From Eubacteriales bacterium (lineage in GTDB: Bacteria; Bacillota; Clostridia; Lachnospirales; Lachnospiraceae), in NCBI GenBank assembly GCA_030526005.1, contig JAUNDP010000021.1:1-37156 (forward strand): 37,156 nucleotides of DNA, read 5' to 3'. Both the position numbers and the translations under genes were made by a program. How positions within the stretch are numbered: the first letter of the stretch is position 1; every line of letters begins with the position of its first letter. A model generated the notes under the pieces. That model made no database searches. It was not told the DNA's origin and was given only the letters and a program-made list of their open reading frames with translations. Positions 7,813-15,845 of the stretch are shown piece after piece.

Positions 7813-9133
7813 CTGCTATCTCTCCTATCAAATCATATTCTAACGCACCTGTGATTTTTACCCGGACAAAGTCTCCTGTCATCAATGTCTCTCCTGTATT
7901 TACAAACAGATATCCGTCAATGTTCGGTGCATCTGCATAAGTACGCGCCACATATGCGTTTTCATCGGCTACTTTTCCTTCTATCATTGCAATGACTGTT
8001 TTTCCGACCATCTCCTCCGCACATGCAAATGCGATTTCCTGCTGCAGTTCCATCAGTTCCGCCTGTCTGTCCAGTTTTGTCTCTTCATCTACTTGATCTT
8101 CAAATTCCGCTGCAGGCGTATTTTCTTCTGCTGAATAAGTAAACACACCAAGACGCTCAAATTCCATCTCATCTACAAAATTCATCAGTTCTCTGTGATC
8201 TTCTTCTGTCTCTCCCGGAAATCCCGTAATCAATGTCGTTCTCAGCACAATATCAGGAATTTCTTCTCTCAATCTTTCGATTGTCTCAATCAGATCTTTC
8301 CTTGTCGTACGTCTGCCCATTCTCTTTAAAATACGGTCGCTGGCATGCTGAATCGGAAGATCCAGATAATGGCAGATCTTCTTCTCTTCTTTGATTGTCT
8401 GAATCAATTCTTCATAAATTTCCTCCGGATAGCAATATAAAATGCGAATCCACCGAATTCCTTTGATTTTGCACAGTTCTCTCAGCAGCTTATGCAGACT
8501 CTTCTCGCCATATAAGTCTATACCGTACAGTGTCGTCTCCTGTGCCACCAAGATCAATTCTTTTACACCCTGATCTGCTAACTCCTGCGCTTCTTTTAAC
8601 AGTTTCTCCATCGGAACACTTCTATAGTTCCCCCGAATTTTCGGAATAATACAATAGGTACAGTGTTTGTTGCATCCTTCTGCAATTTTTAAATGTGCAA
8701 AATGACCGCCTGTCGTCACAATACGTTTTGTGTCCGTCTGAGGCATCCGATCTAGATCATAGCATTTTAATACTTTTTGTCCTTCTAAAACAGAAGTGAC
8801 AGTTGACACGATTTCATCATACGTTGTTGTTCCAAGCACAGCATCTACTTCAGGAATTTCATCCAGAATTTCCTGCTGGTACCTCTGGGCCAGACATCCT
8901 GTCACAATAAGAGCTTTGCATTTCCCTTCTTTTCGGTACCGTGCCATCTCTAAGATCGTCTGAATGCTTTCTTCCTTTGCATCATTAATAAAACAGCAGG
9001 TATTAATCACAATAATATCCGCTTCCTCTTCCTCGTCTGTCATCTGATACCCCTGCTGATTTAACAGGCCAATCATAACCTCTGAATCTACCAGATTTTT
9101 ATCACATCCAAGAGAAATAAACAATATTTTCAT
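7796..9133 (-). CDS. rimO: Ribosomal protein uS12 methylthiotransferase RimO
   Basis: 445 residues. RimO adds a methylthio group to an aspartate of ribosomal protein uS12 using two iron-sulfur clusters. The N-terminal UPF0004 domain has cluster ligands Cys10 (SLGCDKNLVDSE), Cys46 (NTCCF) and Cys80 (VTGCLAQRY). The radical SAM core has Cys154, Cys158 and Cys161 (CNKHCTYC). A TRAM domain occupies about the last 65 residues. SLGCDKNLVDSE separates it from MiaB/MtaB. I chose ATG 9133, preceded by AAGGAG; an in-frame upstream extension to 9205 has no site and extends beyond the family's usual start. It is the first gene of the rimO-pgsA-cinA operon. Confidence 0.96.
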   Translation of the reverse strand: MKILFISLGCDKNLVDSEVMIGLLNQQGYQMTDEEEEADIIVINTCCFINDAKEESIQTILEMARYRKEGKCKALIVTGCLAQRYQQEILDEIPEVDAVLGTTTYDEIVSTVTSVLEGQKVLKCYDLDRMPQTDTKRIVTTGGHFAHLKIAEGCNKHCTYCIIPKIRGNYRSVPMEKLLKEAQELADQGVKELILVAQETTLYGIDLYGEKSLHKLLRELCKIKGIRWIRILYCYPEEIYEELIQTIKEEKKICHYLDLPIQHASDRILKRMGRRTTRKDLIETIERLREEIPDIVLRTTLITGFPGETEEDHRELMNFVDEMEFERLGVFTYSAEENTPAAEFEDQVDEETKLDRQAELMELQQEIAFACAEEMVGKTVIAMIEGKVADENAYVARTYADAPNIDGYLFVNTGETLMTGDFVRVKITGALEYDLIGEIADEYTE

Positions 9134-9269
9134 ATAGCACTCCTTATTTTTCTTTCTAATGCCTTTAAGTTTTATTTTACTATTTTCATTTATAAAAAGC
9201 AACAAGTAAAATCGATCCTAATTATGAACTATTTATAAAAAATATTCTGCCCTCCTTTTCAAAAAGAAC

Positions 9270-9298
9270 ATGACAAATTCTGTCCGATCATGTAGAAT
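9270..9298 (+). promoter_or_regulatory. Sigma-A promoter for the ABC-F gene
   Basis: ATGACA, 17 bases, TAGAAT, with the start codon at 9341. The predicted leader is only about 35 bases, so there is no room for a long attenuator such as those that control many antibiotic-resistance ABC-F genes. Confidence 0.65.
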
Positions 9299-9340
9299 AA
9301 TAGCGTTGTTAACTGAAGCATAATAAAGAGGAGTTTTTTC

Positions 9341-10897
9341 ATGAGTATTTTAAATGTAGAACATTTAAGTCACGGTTTTGGGGACCGTGCTATTTTCCAT
9401 GATGTTTCTTTCCGACTGTTAAAAGGCGAACATATCGGATTGGTGGGCGCCAACGGTGAAGGAAAGTCCACATTTTTGAATATTGTAACCGGAAAACTGC
9501 AGCCAGACGAAGGGAAAATAGAATGGAGCAAAAATGTCAAAGTTGGATATCTCGATCAACATGCTGTATTAGAAAAAGGACAGACCATTCGCCACGTCTT
9601 AAAGTCGGCTTTCTCTGATCTGTTTGCTATGGAAAAACGGATGAATGAAATCTGTGATCGTATGGCAGAGGCATCAGAAGAAGAACTGACGGAGATGATG
9701 GATGAGCTTGGAACGATCCAGGATCTGCTGAACGCTCACGATTTTTATATTCTCGATTCTAAAGTCGAGGAAGTAGGCCGTGCTCTTGGATTGGAGGAAA
9801 TCGGTCTGGAGAAAGATGTGACAGAATTAAGTGGCGGACAGAGAACAAAGGTTCTTCTTGGAAAACTGCTGCTCGAAAAACCAGATATCCTGCTTCTGGA
9901 TGAACCGACAAATTATCTCGACGAACAGCATATTGAATGGCTGAAGCGTTATCTGAATGAATATGAGAACGCTTTTATCTTAATTTCGCATGATATCCCG
10001 TTTTTAAACAGTGTTATCAACCTGATCTATCATATGGAAAATCAGAAATTAGACCGCTATGTCGGAGATTATGATAAGTTTCAGGAAGTCTATGCCGTCA
10101 AAAAAGCGCAGCTTGAGGCAGCCTATCGCCGTCAGCAGCAGGAAATCAGCGATCTGGAAGACTTTGTCGCACGCAATAAAGCGCGCGTCTCCACAAGAAA
10201 CATGGCAATGTCTCGTCAGAAAAAATTGGACAAAATGGAAAAAATTGAGCTTGCAGCTGAACGTCCGAAACCAGAGTTTCATTTTCAGGAATCAAGAGCC
10301 GCAGGCCGCTATATTTTCCAGACAAATGATCTTGTTATTGGCTATGACGAGCCTCTTTCCAGTCCACTGTCTCTTGCCATGGAACGCGGTCAGAAAATTG
10401 CACTGATCGGTGCAAATGGCATTGGTAAAACGACGCTGTTAAAAAGCATTCTGGGATTGATTCCACCGCTTTCTGGCGATGTGGAACTTGGAGACTATCT
10501 CTCAATCGGATATTTTGAACAGGAGATGGCGCCTGGAAATACGACAACTTGTATTGAAGAAATCTGGAAGGAATTTCCTTCCTATACACAGTATCAGGTT
10601 CGTTCTGCTCTTGCCAAATGCGGACTTACGACAAAGCATATCGAAAGCCAGATCCGTGTCTTAAGCGGCGGCGAGCAAGCAAAAGTGCGCCTGTGCAAAT
10701 TGATCAATAAAGAGACTAATGTTCTTCTTTTAGATGAGCCTACAAATCATCTCGATGTCGATGCAAAAGAGGAGTTAAAGCGTGCATTAAAGGCATACAA
10801 AGGCAGTATTTTGCTCATCTGCCATGAACCGGAATTTTACCGCGACGTAGTCTCAGAAATCTGGGATTGTTCTAAGTGGACGACACGTCTTCTCTAA
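9341..10897 (+). CDS. ABC-F family ATP-binding protein
   Basis: 518 residues with two ABC domains and no membrane segments, the hallmark of ABC-F proteins, which act on the ribosome. First domain: Walker A GANGEGKST at 36-44, signature LSGGQRTKV near 165, Walker B ILLLDEPTNYLDE. Second: Walker A GANGIGKTT near 357, signature LSGGEQAKV near 440, Walker B VLLLDEPTNHLD. The linker between them (about 240-300) is long, charged and helical. It resembles the YbiT/YkpA-type translation factors more than the Vga/Lsa resistance groups, but this split is my judgement. AGAGGAG precedes the ATG. Single-gene transcript with its own promoter and terminator. Confidence 0.93.
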   Translation: MSILNVEHLSHGFGDRAIFHDVSFRLLKGEHIGLVGANGEGKSTFLNIVTGKLQPDEGKIEWSKNVKVGYLDQHAVLEKGQTIRHVLKSAFSDLFAMEKRMNEICDRMAEASEEELTEMMDELGTIQDLLNAHDFYILDSKVEEVGRALGLEEIGLEKDVTELSGGQRTKVLLGKLLLEKPDILLLDEPTNYLDEQHIEWLKRYLNEYENAFILISHDIPFLNSVINLIYHMENQKLDRYVGDYDKFQEVYAVKKAQLEAAYRRQQQEISDLEDFVARNKARVSTRNMAMSRQKKLDKMEKIELAAERPKPEFHFQESRAAGRYIFQTNDLVIGYDEPLSSPLSLAMERGQKIALIGANGIGKTTLLKSILGLIPPLSGDVELGDYLSIGYFEQEMAPGNTTTCIEEIWKEFPSYTQYQVRSALAKCGLTTKHIESQIRVLSGGEQAKVRLCKLINKETNVLLLDEPTNHLDVDAKEELKRALKAYKGSILLICHEPEFYRDVVSEIWDCSKWTTRLL

Positions 10898-10942
10898 TAA
10901 TGATAAACAGATTTTTCTCTTCTTCATTTCATATCTGACAAT

Positions 10943-10991
10943 AAAAAAGAGGTTCTTCCCAAAACTTTTATTTCGGAAAGAACCTCTTTTT
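10943..10991. terminator. Bidirectional terminator, ABC-F gene / DUF308 gene
   Basis: AAAAAGAGGTTCTT pairs with AAGAACCTCTTTTT around a 20-base loop; A run before and T run after, so it can work both ways between convergent genes. Confidence 0.85.
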
Positions 10992-10992
10992 C

Positions 10993-11628
10993 TCATTTCT
11001 TCTCTTCTGACTCACTCAGCCAGTAAGCAGCTTCCCCATCTTCATCTTCACTCTCAGAGACAGGATTCTGCTTCTCTTTTTTTCTCAGCTTTTTCAATAA
11101 TCTCGTAATCAAAAACATACTCCATATATTGATCAGTCCGTCGGCAAGAATACTTGCCCCAATCACATAGATCATCAGGATTGCTGCACCAAACGGATTG
11201 TAGACGAGCAAAAGTCCGATTCCAAAAAGAATCATCGCCATAACAAGCACAATCCACCATTTCTGAAAGCCTAATTTCTTTAAATCTAAACTGTTCTGCA
11301 ATTTTATGATCGCTCCCAGCATCAGAATGACTCCCATCGCAAATGGCAGAATCGAGACAAAAATTTTATCATTGACCAGAACGAACAGCCCAAACGCTGT
11401 TGTGACAATACCGGTAACCAAATCCATTTCCATGATGGAAACCATGTGATCTTTTGTAAAATAAATCACAATATGTGCTATCCCATAGATAATTCCAATC
11501 ACACCAAGTGCATAGCAAAATGTCGTCATTGAAATATCCGGCCAGATCAGCAGCACAAGACCACAGACAATGTAGATCACCGACATCAGACAATAACTCT
11601 TTTTAAACCCTTTGATCTCGTCCATCAT
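10993..11628 (-). CDS. HdeD/DUF308 family membrane protein
   Basis: 211 residues with six predicted membrane segments arranged as pairs (for example LMSVIYIVCGLVLLIWP, then ALGVIGIIYGIAHIVIYF), characteristic of the HdeD/DUF308 fold. It ends in an acidic, Ser/Glu-rich cytoplasmic tail (NPVSESEDEDGEAAYWLSES). In enterobacteria HdeD is linked to acid resistance; in Firmicutes the role is unknown. GGAGAGGGGG lies ahead of the start. It follows rpoZ by 26 bases and may be co-transcribed with it, ending at the bidirectional terminator. Confidence 0.85.
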   Translation of the reverse strand: MMDEIKGFKKSYCLMSVIYIVCGLVLLIWPDISMTTFCYALGVIGIIYGIAHIVIYFTKDHMVSIMEMDLVTGIVTTAFGLFVLVNDKIFVSILPFAMGVILMLGAIIKLQNSLDLKKLGFQKWWIVLVMAMILFGIGLLLVYNPFGAAILMIYVIGASILADGLINIWSMFLITRLLKKLRKKEKQNPVSESEDEDGEAAYWLSESEEKK

Positions 11629-11654
11629 TCGTCCCCCTCTCCACAGAAAACTAT

Positions 11655-11897
11655 TTATTCTGCCGTTTCATCTTCTCCCACAATTTTTACTTTTCCGCTG
11701 TTCAACTCTTCTACTGCAATAGACAGCGGTTTTTTCTTTGTGGCATATACAAGCGGCTCTGCACCGGCAATCAGTTCTCTCGCACGTTTTGCCGTGGCGA
11801 GTACAATCGAATAGCGGCTGTTTACCACTAACGGTTCTCCGTCCTCCACTTCGCTGTTTACTACTTTCATTAAATCACTATAAGATGGATGTAACAT
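11655..11897 (-). CDS. rpoZ: DNA-directed RNA polymerase omega subunit
   Basis: 80 residues, MLHPSYSDLMKVVN at the start and the conserved NSRYSIVLATAKRARELI helix that packs on the beta' subunit. Helps polymerase assembly. It starts one base after the gmk stop codon, the usual gmk-rpoZ order; AGGGG within the end of gmk serves as ribosome site, so translation is probably coupled. Confidence 0.95.
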   Translation of the reverse strand: MLHPSYSDLMKVVNSEVEDGEPLVVNSRYSIVLATAKRARELIAGAEPLVYATKKKPLSIAVEELNSGKVKIVGEDETAE

Positions 11898-11898
11898 A

Positions 11899-12534
11899 TT
11901 ATTTATCCCCTTTCAAAAATTTTTTCATGCCCTGTGCCAGGTTTTCTCTAAATTCTATATTCCTGCTGCTTTTGAAGTGTTCGCTCTGAATGATGGAATG
12001 CACTTCTTTTACACAGGTATCTAAGTCGTCATTGACAACCAGATATTCATACTGATCCATTCCTTTTGCCTCTTCCACTGCACGCTGCAGGCGTGAAGCA
12101 ATCACATCTTCCGGCTCTGTTCCTCTGCCGGTCAGACGTTCTTTTAAGACATCCGGTGAAGGCGGAACTATAAACAGAGTCAGTGCATCTGGAAATTGCG
12201 CTTTGATCTTCATAGCTCCCTGAATTTCAATCTCCAAAATTACATCTTTTCCCTCTGCCATCTTCTCTTCCACATATGCCTTTGGCGTTCCATAATAATT
12301 ATTTACAAACTGCGCATATTCGATAAACGCATGATCCGAAATCATGGACTCAAATTCTTCTCTCGTCTTAAAAAAGTATTCCCGTCCTTCCTGTTCTCCT
12401 GCTCTTGGTGCACGGGTCGTCGCAGAAATTGATAACGCATATTGTTCATAATCACTCAGCAGTTTTTTCACAATCGTTCCTTTTCCCACGCCGGAAAATC
12501 CGGAAATCACTGTCAAAATTCCTTTTTTATTCAT
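11899..12534 (-). CDS. gmk: Guanylate kinase
   Basis: 211 residues; phosphorylates GMP to GDP. The P-loop GFSGVGKGT is at residues 12-20, followed by SISATTRAPRAGEQEGREYFF, the GMP-binding segment, and FIEYAQFVNNYYGT. Length is normal. The start overlaps the end of remA by 8 bases (ATGAATAA), indicating coupling. Member of yicC-remA-gmk-rpoZ. Confidence 0.97.
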   Translation of the reverse strand: MNKKGILTVISGFSGVGKGTIVKKLLSDYEQYALSISATTRAPRAGEQEGREYFFKTREEFESMISDHAFIEYAQFVNNYYGTPKAYVEEKMAEGKDVILEIEIQGAMKIKAQFPDALTLFIVPPSPDVLKERLTGRGTEPEDVIASRLQRAVEEAKGMDQYEYLVVNDDLDTCVKEVHSIIQSEHFKSSRNIEFRENLAQGMKKFLKGDK

Positions 12535-12799
12535 TCTCTTCTCCTCTTATCTCATCTTCTGCACCAGCTGACATGCGCTTTGCAATCGTCTCAGGCTGAA
12601 GCGCTGAGAGGAGCAGCTGGTTTTCCTGCAGAAAAATAACCGCTTTTGTCTTTCGTCCCTGGGTTGCGTCGATCACTCGTCCTTCCTCCCTTGCGCTTTG
12701 AATCATTCTTTTGATCGGAGCTGCATCCGGATTGACAACAGCAAACACCTTCGACACATTTACCACGTTTCCAAAGCCAATATTTACTAATTTTGCCAT
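12527..12799 (-). CDS. remA: Extracellular matrix regulator RemA (DUF370)
   Basis: About 90 residues starting MAKLVNIGFGNVVNVSKVF, with the conserved PIKRMIQSAREEGRVIDATQGRKTKAVIF core and LSALQPETIAKR near the end. In Bacillus subtilis RemA is a DNA-binding ring that activates biofilm-matrix genes and osmoregulation genes. The targets in this organism are unknown. I chose ATG 12799 because AGGAAG sits 8 bases before it; an ATG at 12805 is only two bases from that site. It overlaps gmk and follows yicC closely. Confidence 0.93.
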   Translation of the reverse strand: MAKLVNIGFGNVVNVSKVFAVVNPDAAPIKRMIQSAREEGRVIDATQGRKTKAVIFLQENQLLLSALQPETIAKRMSAGAEDEIRGEENE

Positions 12800-12810
12800 G
12801 CTCATTCTTC

Positions 12811-13689
12811 CTATTCGATATTCTGAATCTGTTCGCGGACTTTTTCAATCTCCGTCTTCAGATCGATTGCAAGATTGCTCGTTTCAAGATCATTTGCTTT
12901 TGACAAGATGGTATTTGCCTCCCGGTTCATCTCCTGAGCAATAAAGTCTAATTTTCTTCCGATGTTATCGCCTTCTTCAAGCGTTTCTTTCATATGTGAA
13001 ATATGGCTTTTCAGTCGCACAGTTTCCTCATCCGTACAGATTTTATCGGCATACAGCACCACTTCTGTGGCGATTCTGCTCTCTTCAATCTGCGTATCTT
13101 CCAGCAGTTCTTTCACCTTTTCTTCTAATTTAGTGCGATATGCTTCCATCATGATTGGGAAACGTTCCTGAATTTTTGTCACTTTCTCTGTCATGCCATC
13201 CAGTTTTTCCACCAAATCCTTCTTTAGTGCCACTCCTTCTTTTTCACGGGCAGCGATCATCTGCTCCCCTGCATCTGTCAAAGCTTTCTCCAAAACAGCC
13301 CATATTTCTTTTTCATCAATCATCTGTTCTTCCATCGAAAATACTTCTGGACATCTTCCAAGCGCAGATACTGTAATATCATCTCTCAGTCCAAACTTTT
13401 CTGCTATCTGGCGATAGTACTGCAGATACTCCGCCGCAAGTTTTTCATTATACTTTAAAGATGCGTTCGACTGTGAAAGGTCTTCATATGTAATAAACAC
13501 ATCAATTTTTCCTCTATGCATATAATTTTTTAATGTGCTGCGGATTGCCGACTCAAAAAAGGCAAGTTTCTTCGGCATCTTGATGTTCACATCGAAATAT
13601 CGGTGATTGACCGATTTCATCTCAACTATAAATTTCATTTCGCCCTGAAGATTCTCTGCTCTTCCAAAGCCTGTCATACTTTTTATCAT
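12811..13689 (-). CDS. YicC/YloC family endoribonuclease
   Basis: 292 residues with the hallmark N-terminus MIKSMTGFGRAE and the N-terminal domain containing EMKSVNHRYFDVNIKMP; the C-terminal DUF1732 part has DKICTDEETVRLKSHISH and GRKLDFIAQEMNREANTILSK. Members are endoribonucleases (YicC in Escherichia coli, YloC in Bacillus). First gene of the yicC-remA-gmk-rpoZ cluster, with a strong promoter at 13752-13780. Its ribosome site is weak (AGGA touching the ATG), which may keep expression low. An in-frame ATG four codons later would place the site 12 bases away, but would remove conserved residues. Confidence 0.93.
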   Translation of the reverse strand: MIKSMTGFGRAENLQGEMKFIVEMKSVNHRYFDVNIKMPKKLAFFESAIRSTLKNYMHRGKIDVFITYEDLSQSNASLKYNEKLAAEYLQYYRQIAEKFGLRDDITVSALGRCPEVFSMEEQMIDEKEIWAVLEKALTDAGEQMIAAREKEGVALKKDLVEKLDGMTEKVTKIQERFPIMMEAYRTKLEEKVKELLEDTQIEESRIATEVVLYADKICTDEETVRLKSHISHMKETLEEGDNIGRKLDFIAQEMNREANTILSKANDLETSNLAIDLKTEIEKVREQIQNIE

Positions 13690-13751
13690 TCCTACACGCT
13701 CACTTTTCGTATTGTATTAGACTATGGCACATACTCTGCCACATTAAAATT

Positions 13752-13780
13752 ATTATAGTGCATAAAAAAATCTTCGTCAA
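13752..13780 (-). promoter_or_regulatory. Strong sigma-A promoter of yicC-remA-gmk-rpoZ
   Basis: On the minus strand TTGACG, 17 bases, TATAAT. A short dyad (TGGCA, 7 bases, TGCCA, at 13725-13741) lies in the predicted 5' leader. Confidence 0.75.
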
Positions 13781-13843
13781 TCATAATATAAAATTTTCTT
13801 CTTCCATATAGCTTTTATCTGTATTTTTCCTTTGAGCAAATAC

Positions 13844-13872
13844 TTGCTTTTTCACAGAAAACGTATTATAAT
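13844..13872 (+). promoter_or_regulatory. Promoter of tRNA-Gly
   Basis: TTGCTT, 17 bases, perfect TATAAT. The predicted start is at or next to the first base of the tRNA, as expected for a stable RNA gene with little 5' processing. Confidence 0.7.
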
Positions 13873-13880
13873 TTTTTTAT

Positions 13881-13951
13881 GCAGGTATGGTTCATCGGCA
13901 GAACGCTAGCTTCCCAAGCTGGAAAGGCGGGTCCGACTCCCGTTATCTGCT
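13881..13951 (+). tRNA. tRNA-Gly (anticodon CCC)
   Basis: 71 bases fold as a full cloverleaf: acceptor GCAGGTA with TATCTGC (one G-U), D stem GTTC/GAAC with GG in the loop, anticodon stem CTAGC/GCTGG around TTCCCAA (CCC, reading GGG), and T stem GCGGG/CCCGT. The discriminator is T and CCA is not encoded. The T-loop is TCCGACT, so position 55 is C in place of the nearly universal T that becomes pseudouridine. A run of seven T directly follows. A clear promoter lies just upstream, so it is expressed; it sits 64 bases before rqcH on the same strand. Confidence 0.88.
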
Positions 13952-14015
13952 TTTTTTGCGTTTATCTCAAATCTCGCATAAAAAAATTTTTTGCTTAAAA
14001 GAAAGGAGATTTTTT

Positions 14016-15752
14016 ATGGCTTTTGACGGAATTGTAATTGCAAACCTGGTAAAAGAATGCCGCGACACAATTCTTGGAGGAAAAATCAATAAAATTGCAC
14101 AGCCAGAAAGTGATGAGCTGTTAATCACAATAAAAAATCAAAAAAATCAATATCGGCTGTTTTTATCAGCAAGCGCCAGCCTCCCCCTGATTTATTTTAC
14201 CTCTTCTAACAAACCAAGTCCTTTGACTGCGCCAAATTTTTGTATGCTTCTCAGAAAGCATATCGGAAGCGGTAAAATTGTAAATATCTGGCAGCCTGGG
14301 CTGGAACGTATCATCAATTTTGAGATTGAGCACTTAAATGAACTGGGGGATGTATGCCGCAAACTTCTGATTGTAGAAATCATGGGAAAACACAGCAATA
14401 TCATTTTCTGCGACAGTGACGGAAAAATCATTGACAGCATCAAGCACGTTTCCATGCAGATGAGTTCTGTCCGCGAGGTGCTTCCGGGACGTACTTATTT
14501 TATTCCTGAAACACAGCAAAAAACAGATCCTCTTACCGTGACAGAGGAAGAATTTATTGCACGCATTTTTTCTAAACCAGTCAAACTTTCCAAGGCGATC
14601 TATTCTTCTTTCACCGGTATCAGCCCTTGCGCCGCTGAAGAATTATGTTTTCGTGCATCTCTGGAATCGGATCAGAGCGCCTCTTCATTTTCTGAACTGG
14701 AACAGCGCCATCTTTTTCATCAGTTTGAACTGTTTATGGATGATATCAAATCAGGAAATTTTCATCCGAACATTGTATTTTCCGGAAAAGAACCTATTGA
14801 ATTTTCCGCTCTTTTTATGCAGCAATATCATGATTTAAAAACCGTATCCTACTCTACCGTCTCTGAGATGCTGGAGACGTACTATTCTGTCAGAAATGCC
14901 ATCACGCGCATCCGTCAGAAATCTTCCGATCTGCGCCGTGTTGTCCAAACCGCTTTAGAACGTAATTCTAAAAAATATGATCTGCAGTGCAAACAGCTGA
15001 AAGATACGGAAAAAAGGGAAAAATATCGCATTTACGGCGAGCTTTTAAATACATACGGATATGGTCTGGAAGAAGGCGCCAAGACTTTGGAAGCTTTAAA
15101 TTATTATACAAATGAAATGATTCAGATTCCACTCGATCCTACGATGAATGCTCAGGAAAATGCTAAAAAATATTTTGATAAATACAGTAAATTAAAGCGT
15201 ACCTATGAAGCGCTCTCTACTCTGACTCAGGAGACAGCCGATGAGATTGCTCATCTTGAATCCATCAGCACCTCTCTCGATATCGCTTTGTCAGAAGAAG
15301 ATCTTGTACAGATTAAAGAAGAAATGATGGAATGCGGCTATATTAAATGGCGTTATACTGGAAAAAAAGTTAAGATTACTTCCAAGCCTTTCCATTATCT
15401 TTCCTCTGACGGATATCACATTTATGTCGGAAAAAACAACCTTCAAAATGAAGAACTTACTTTTAAGGTTGCTTCCGGAAGTGACTGGTGGTTTCATGCA
15501 AAAGGCGCTCCAGGATCTCACGTCATCGTCAAAGCAAATGGTGAAGAGCTTCCCGACCGCACTTTTGAGGAAGCTGCACGGCTCGCCGCTTATTATTCGA
15601 AAAACCGCAATTCTGAAAAAGTTGAGATTGACTATATTCAGAAAAAACATATTAAGAAGCCAAATGGCGCAAAACCAGGATTTGTTGTTTATTATACGAA
15701 CTATTCCATGGTAATTGACTCAGATATTTCTAAAATTCAGCAAATTTTTTAA
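14016..15752 (+). CDS. rqcH: Rqc2/RqcH-type NFACT protein (ribosome quality control; formerly fibronectin-binding protein)
   Basis: 578 residues. NFACT-N domain at about 1-180 (MAFDGIVIANLVKEC, VEIMGKHSNIIF), a helix-hairpin-helix region, a long coiled coil (about 300-430, with KRTYEALSTLTQETADEIAHLES), and the NFACT-R domain (WWFHAKGAPGSHVIV, then RLAAYYSKNR). RqcH binds stalled 50S subunits and adds C-terminal alanine tails using tRNA-Ala. Residues 97-98 are Glu-Arg (GLERII), where Bacillus subtilis RqcH has Asp97-Arg98 needed for tRNA binding; the change is conservative. I chose ATG 14016 with AAAGGAG upstream; a longer frame from 13887 would run through the tRNA gene. It may be co-transcribed with tRNA-Gly. 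Next to yicC-remA-gmk-rpoZ, as in Bacillus. Confidence 0.94.
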   Translation: MAFDGIVIANLVKECRDTILGGKINKIAQPESDELLITIKNQKNQYRLFLSASASLPLIYFTSSNKPSPLTAPNFCMLLRKHIGSGKIVNIWQPGLERIINFEIEHLNELGDVCRKLLIVEIMGKHSNIIFCDSDGKIIDSIKHVSMQMSSVREVLPGRTYFIPETQQKTDPLTVTEEEFIARIFSKPVKLSKAIYSSFTGISPCAAEELCFRASLESDQSASSFSELEQRHLFHQFELFMDDIKSGNFHPNIVFSGKEPIEFSALFMQQYHDLKTVSYSTVSEMLETYYSVRNAITRIRQKSSDLRRVVQTALERNSKKYDLQCKQLKDTEKREKYRIYGELLNTYGYGLEEGAKTLEALNYYTNEMIQIPLDPTMNAQENAKKYFDKYSKLKRTYEALSTLTQETADEIAHLESISTSLDIALSEEDLVQIKEEMMECGYIKWRYTGKKVKITSKPFHYLSSDGYHIYVGKNNLQNEELTFKVASGSDWWFHAKGAPGSHVIVKANGEELPDRTFEEAARLAAYYSKNRNSEKVEIDYIQKKHIKKPNGAKPGFVVYYTNYSMVIDSDISKIQQIF

Positions 15753-15757
15753 ACGAT

Positions 15758-15826
15758 AAAAAAGGCAGGTAATTTTTTCATCAGAATCACATTTGGATTT
15801 TAACAGAAAATATACCTGTCTTTTTT
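15758..15826. terminator. Bidirectional terminator, rqcH / acyltransferase
   Basis: AAAAAAGGCAGGTA (15758-15771) pairs with TACCTGTCTTTTTT (15813-15826), one G-U pair; A and T tracts on both sides of a 41-base loop. It lies between convergent genes. Confidence 0.75.
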
Positions 15827-15845
15827 AACTATTCTTTGCTATTTT

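Noticed and set aside
9205-10897. Antibiotic-resistance ABC-F gene with attenuator
   Set aside because: The leader is too short for a leader-peptide attenuator, and the protein looks closer to housekeeping YbiT/YkpA-type factors.
13887-14015. Longer N-terminus for RqcH
   Set aside because: The in-frame extension translates the tRNA-Gly gene; the family starts at MAFDG, which has an excellent ribosome site.
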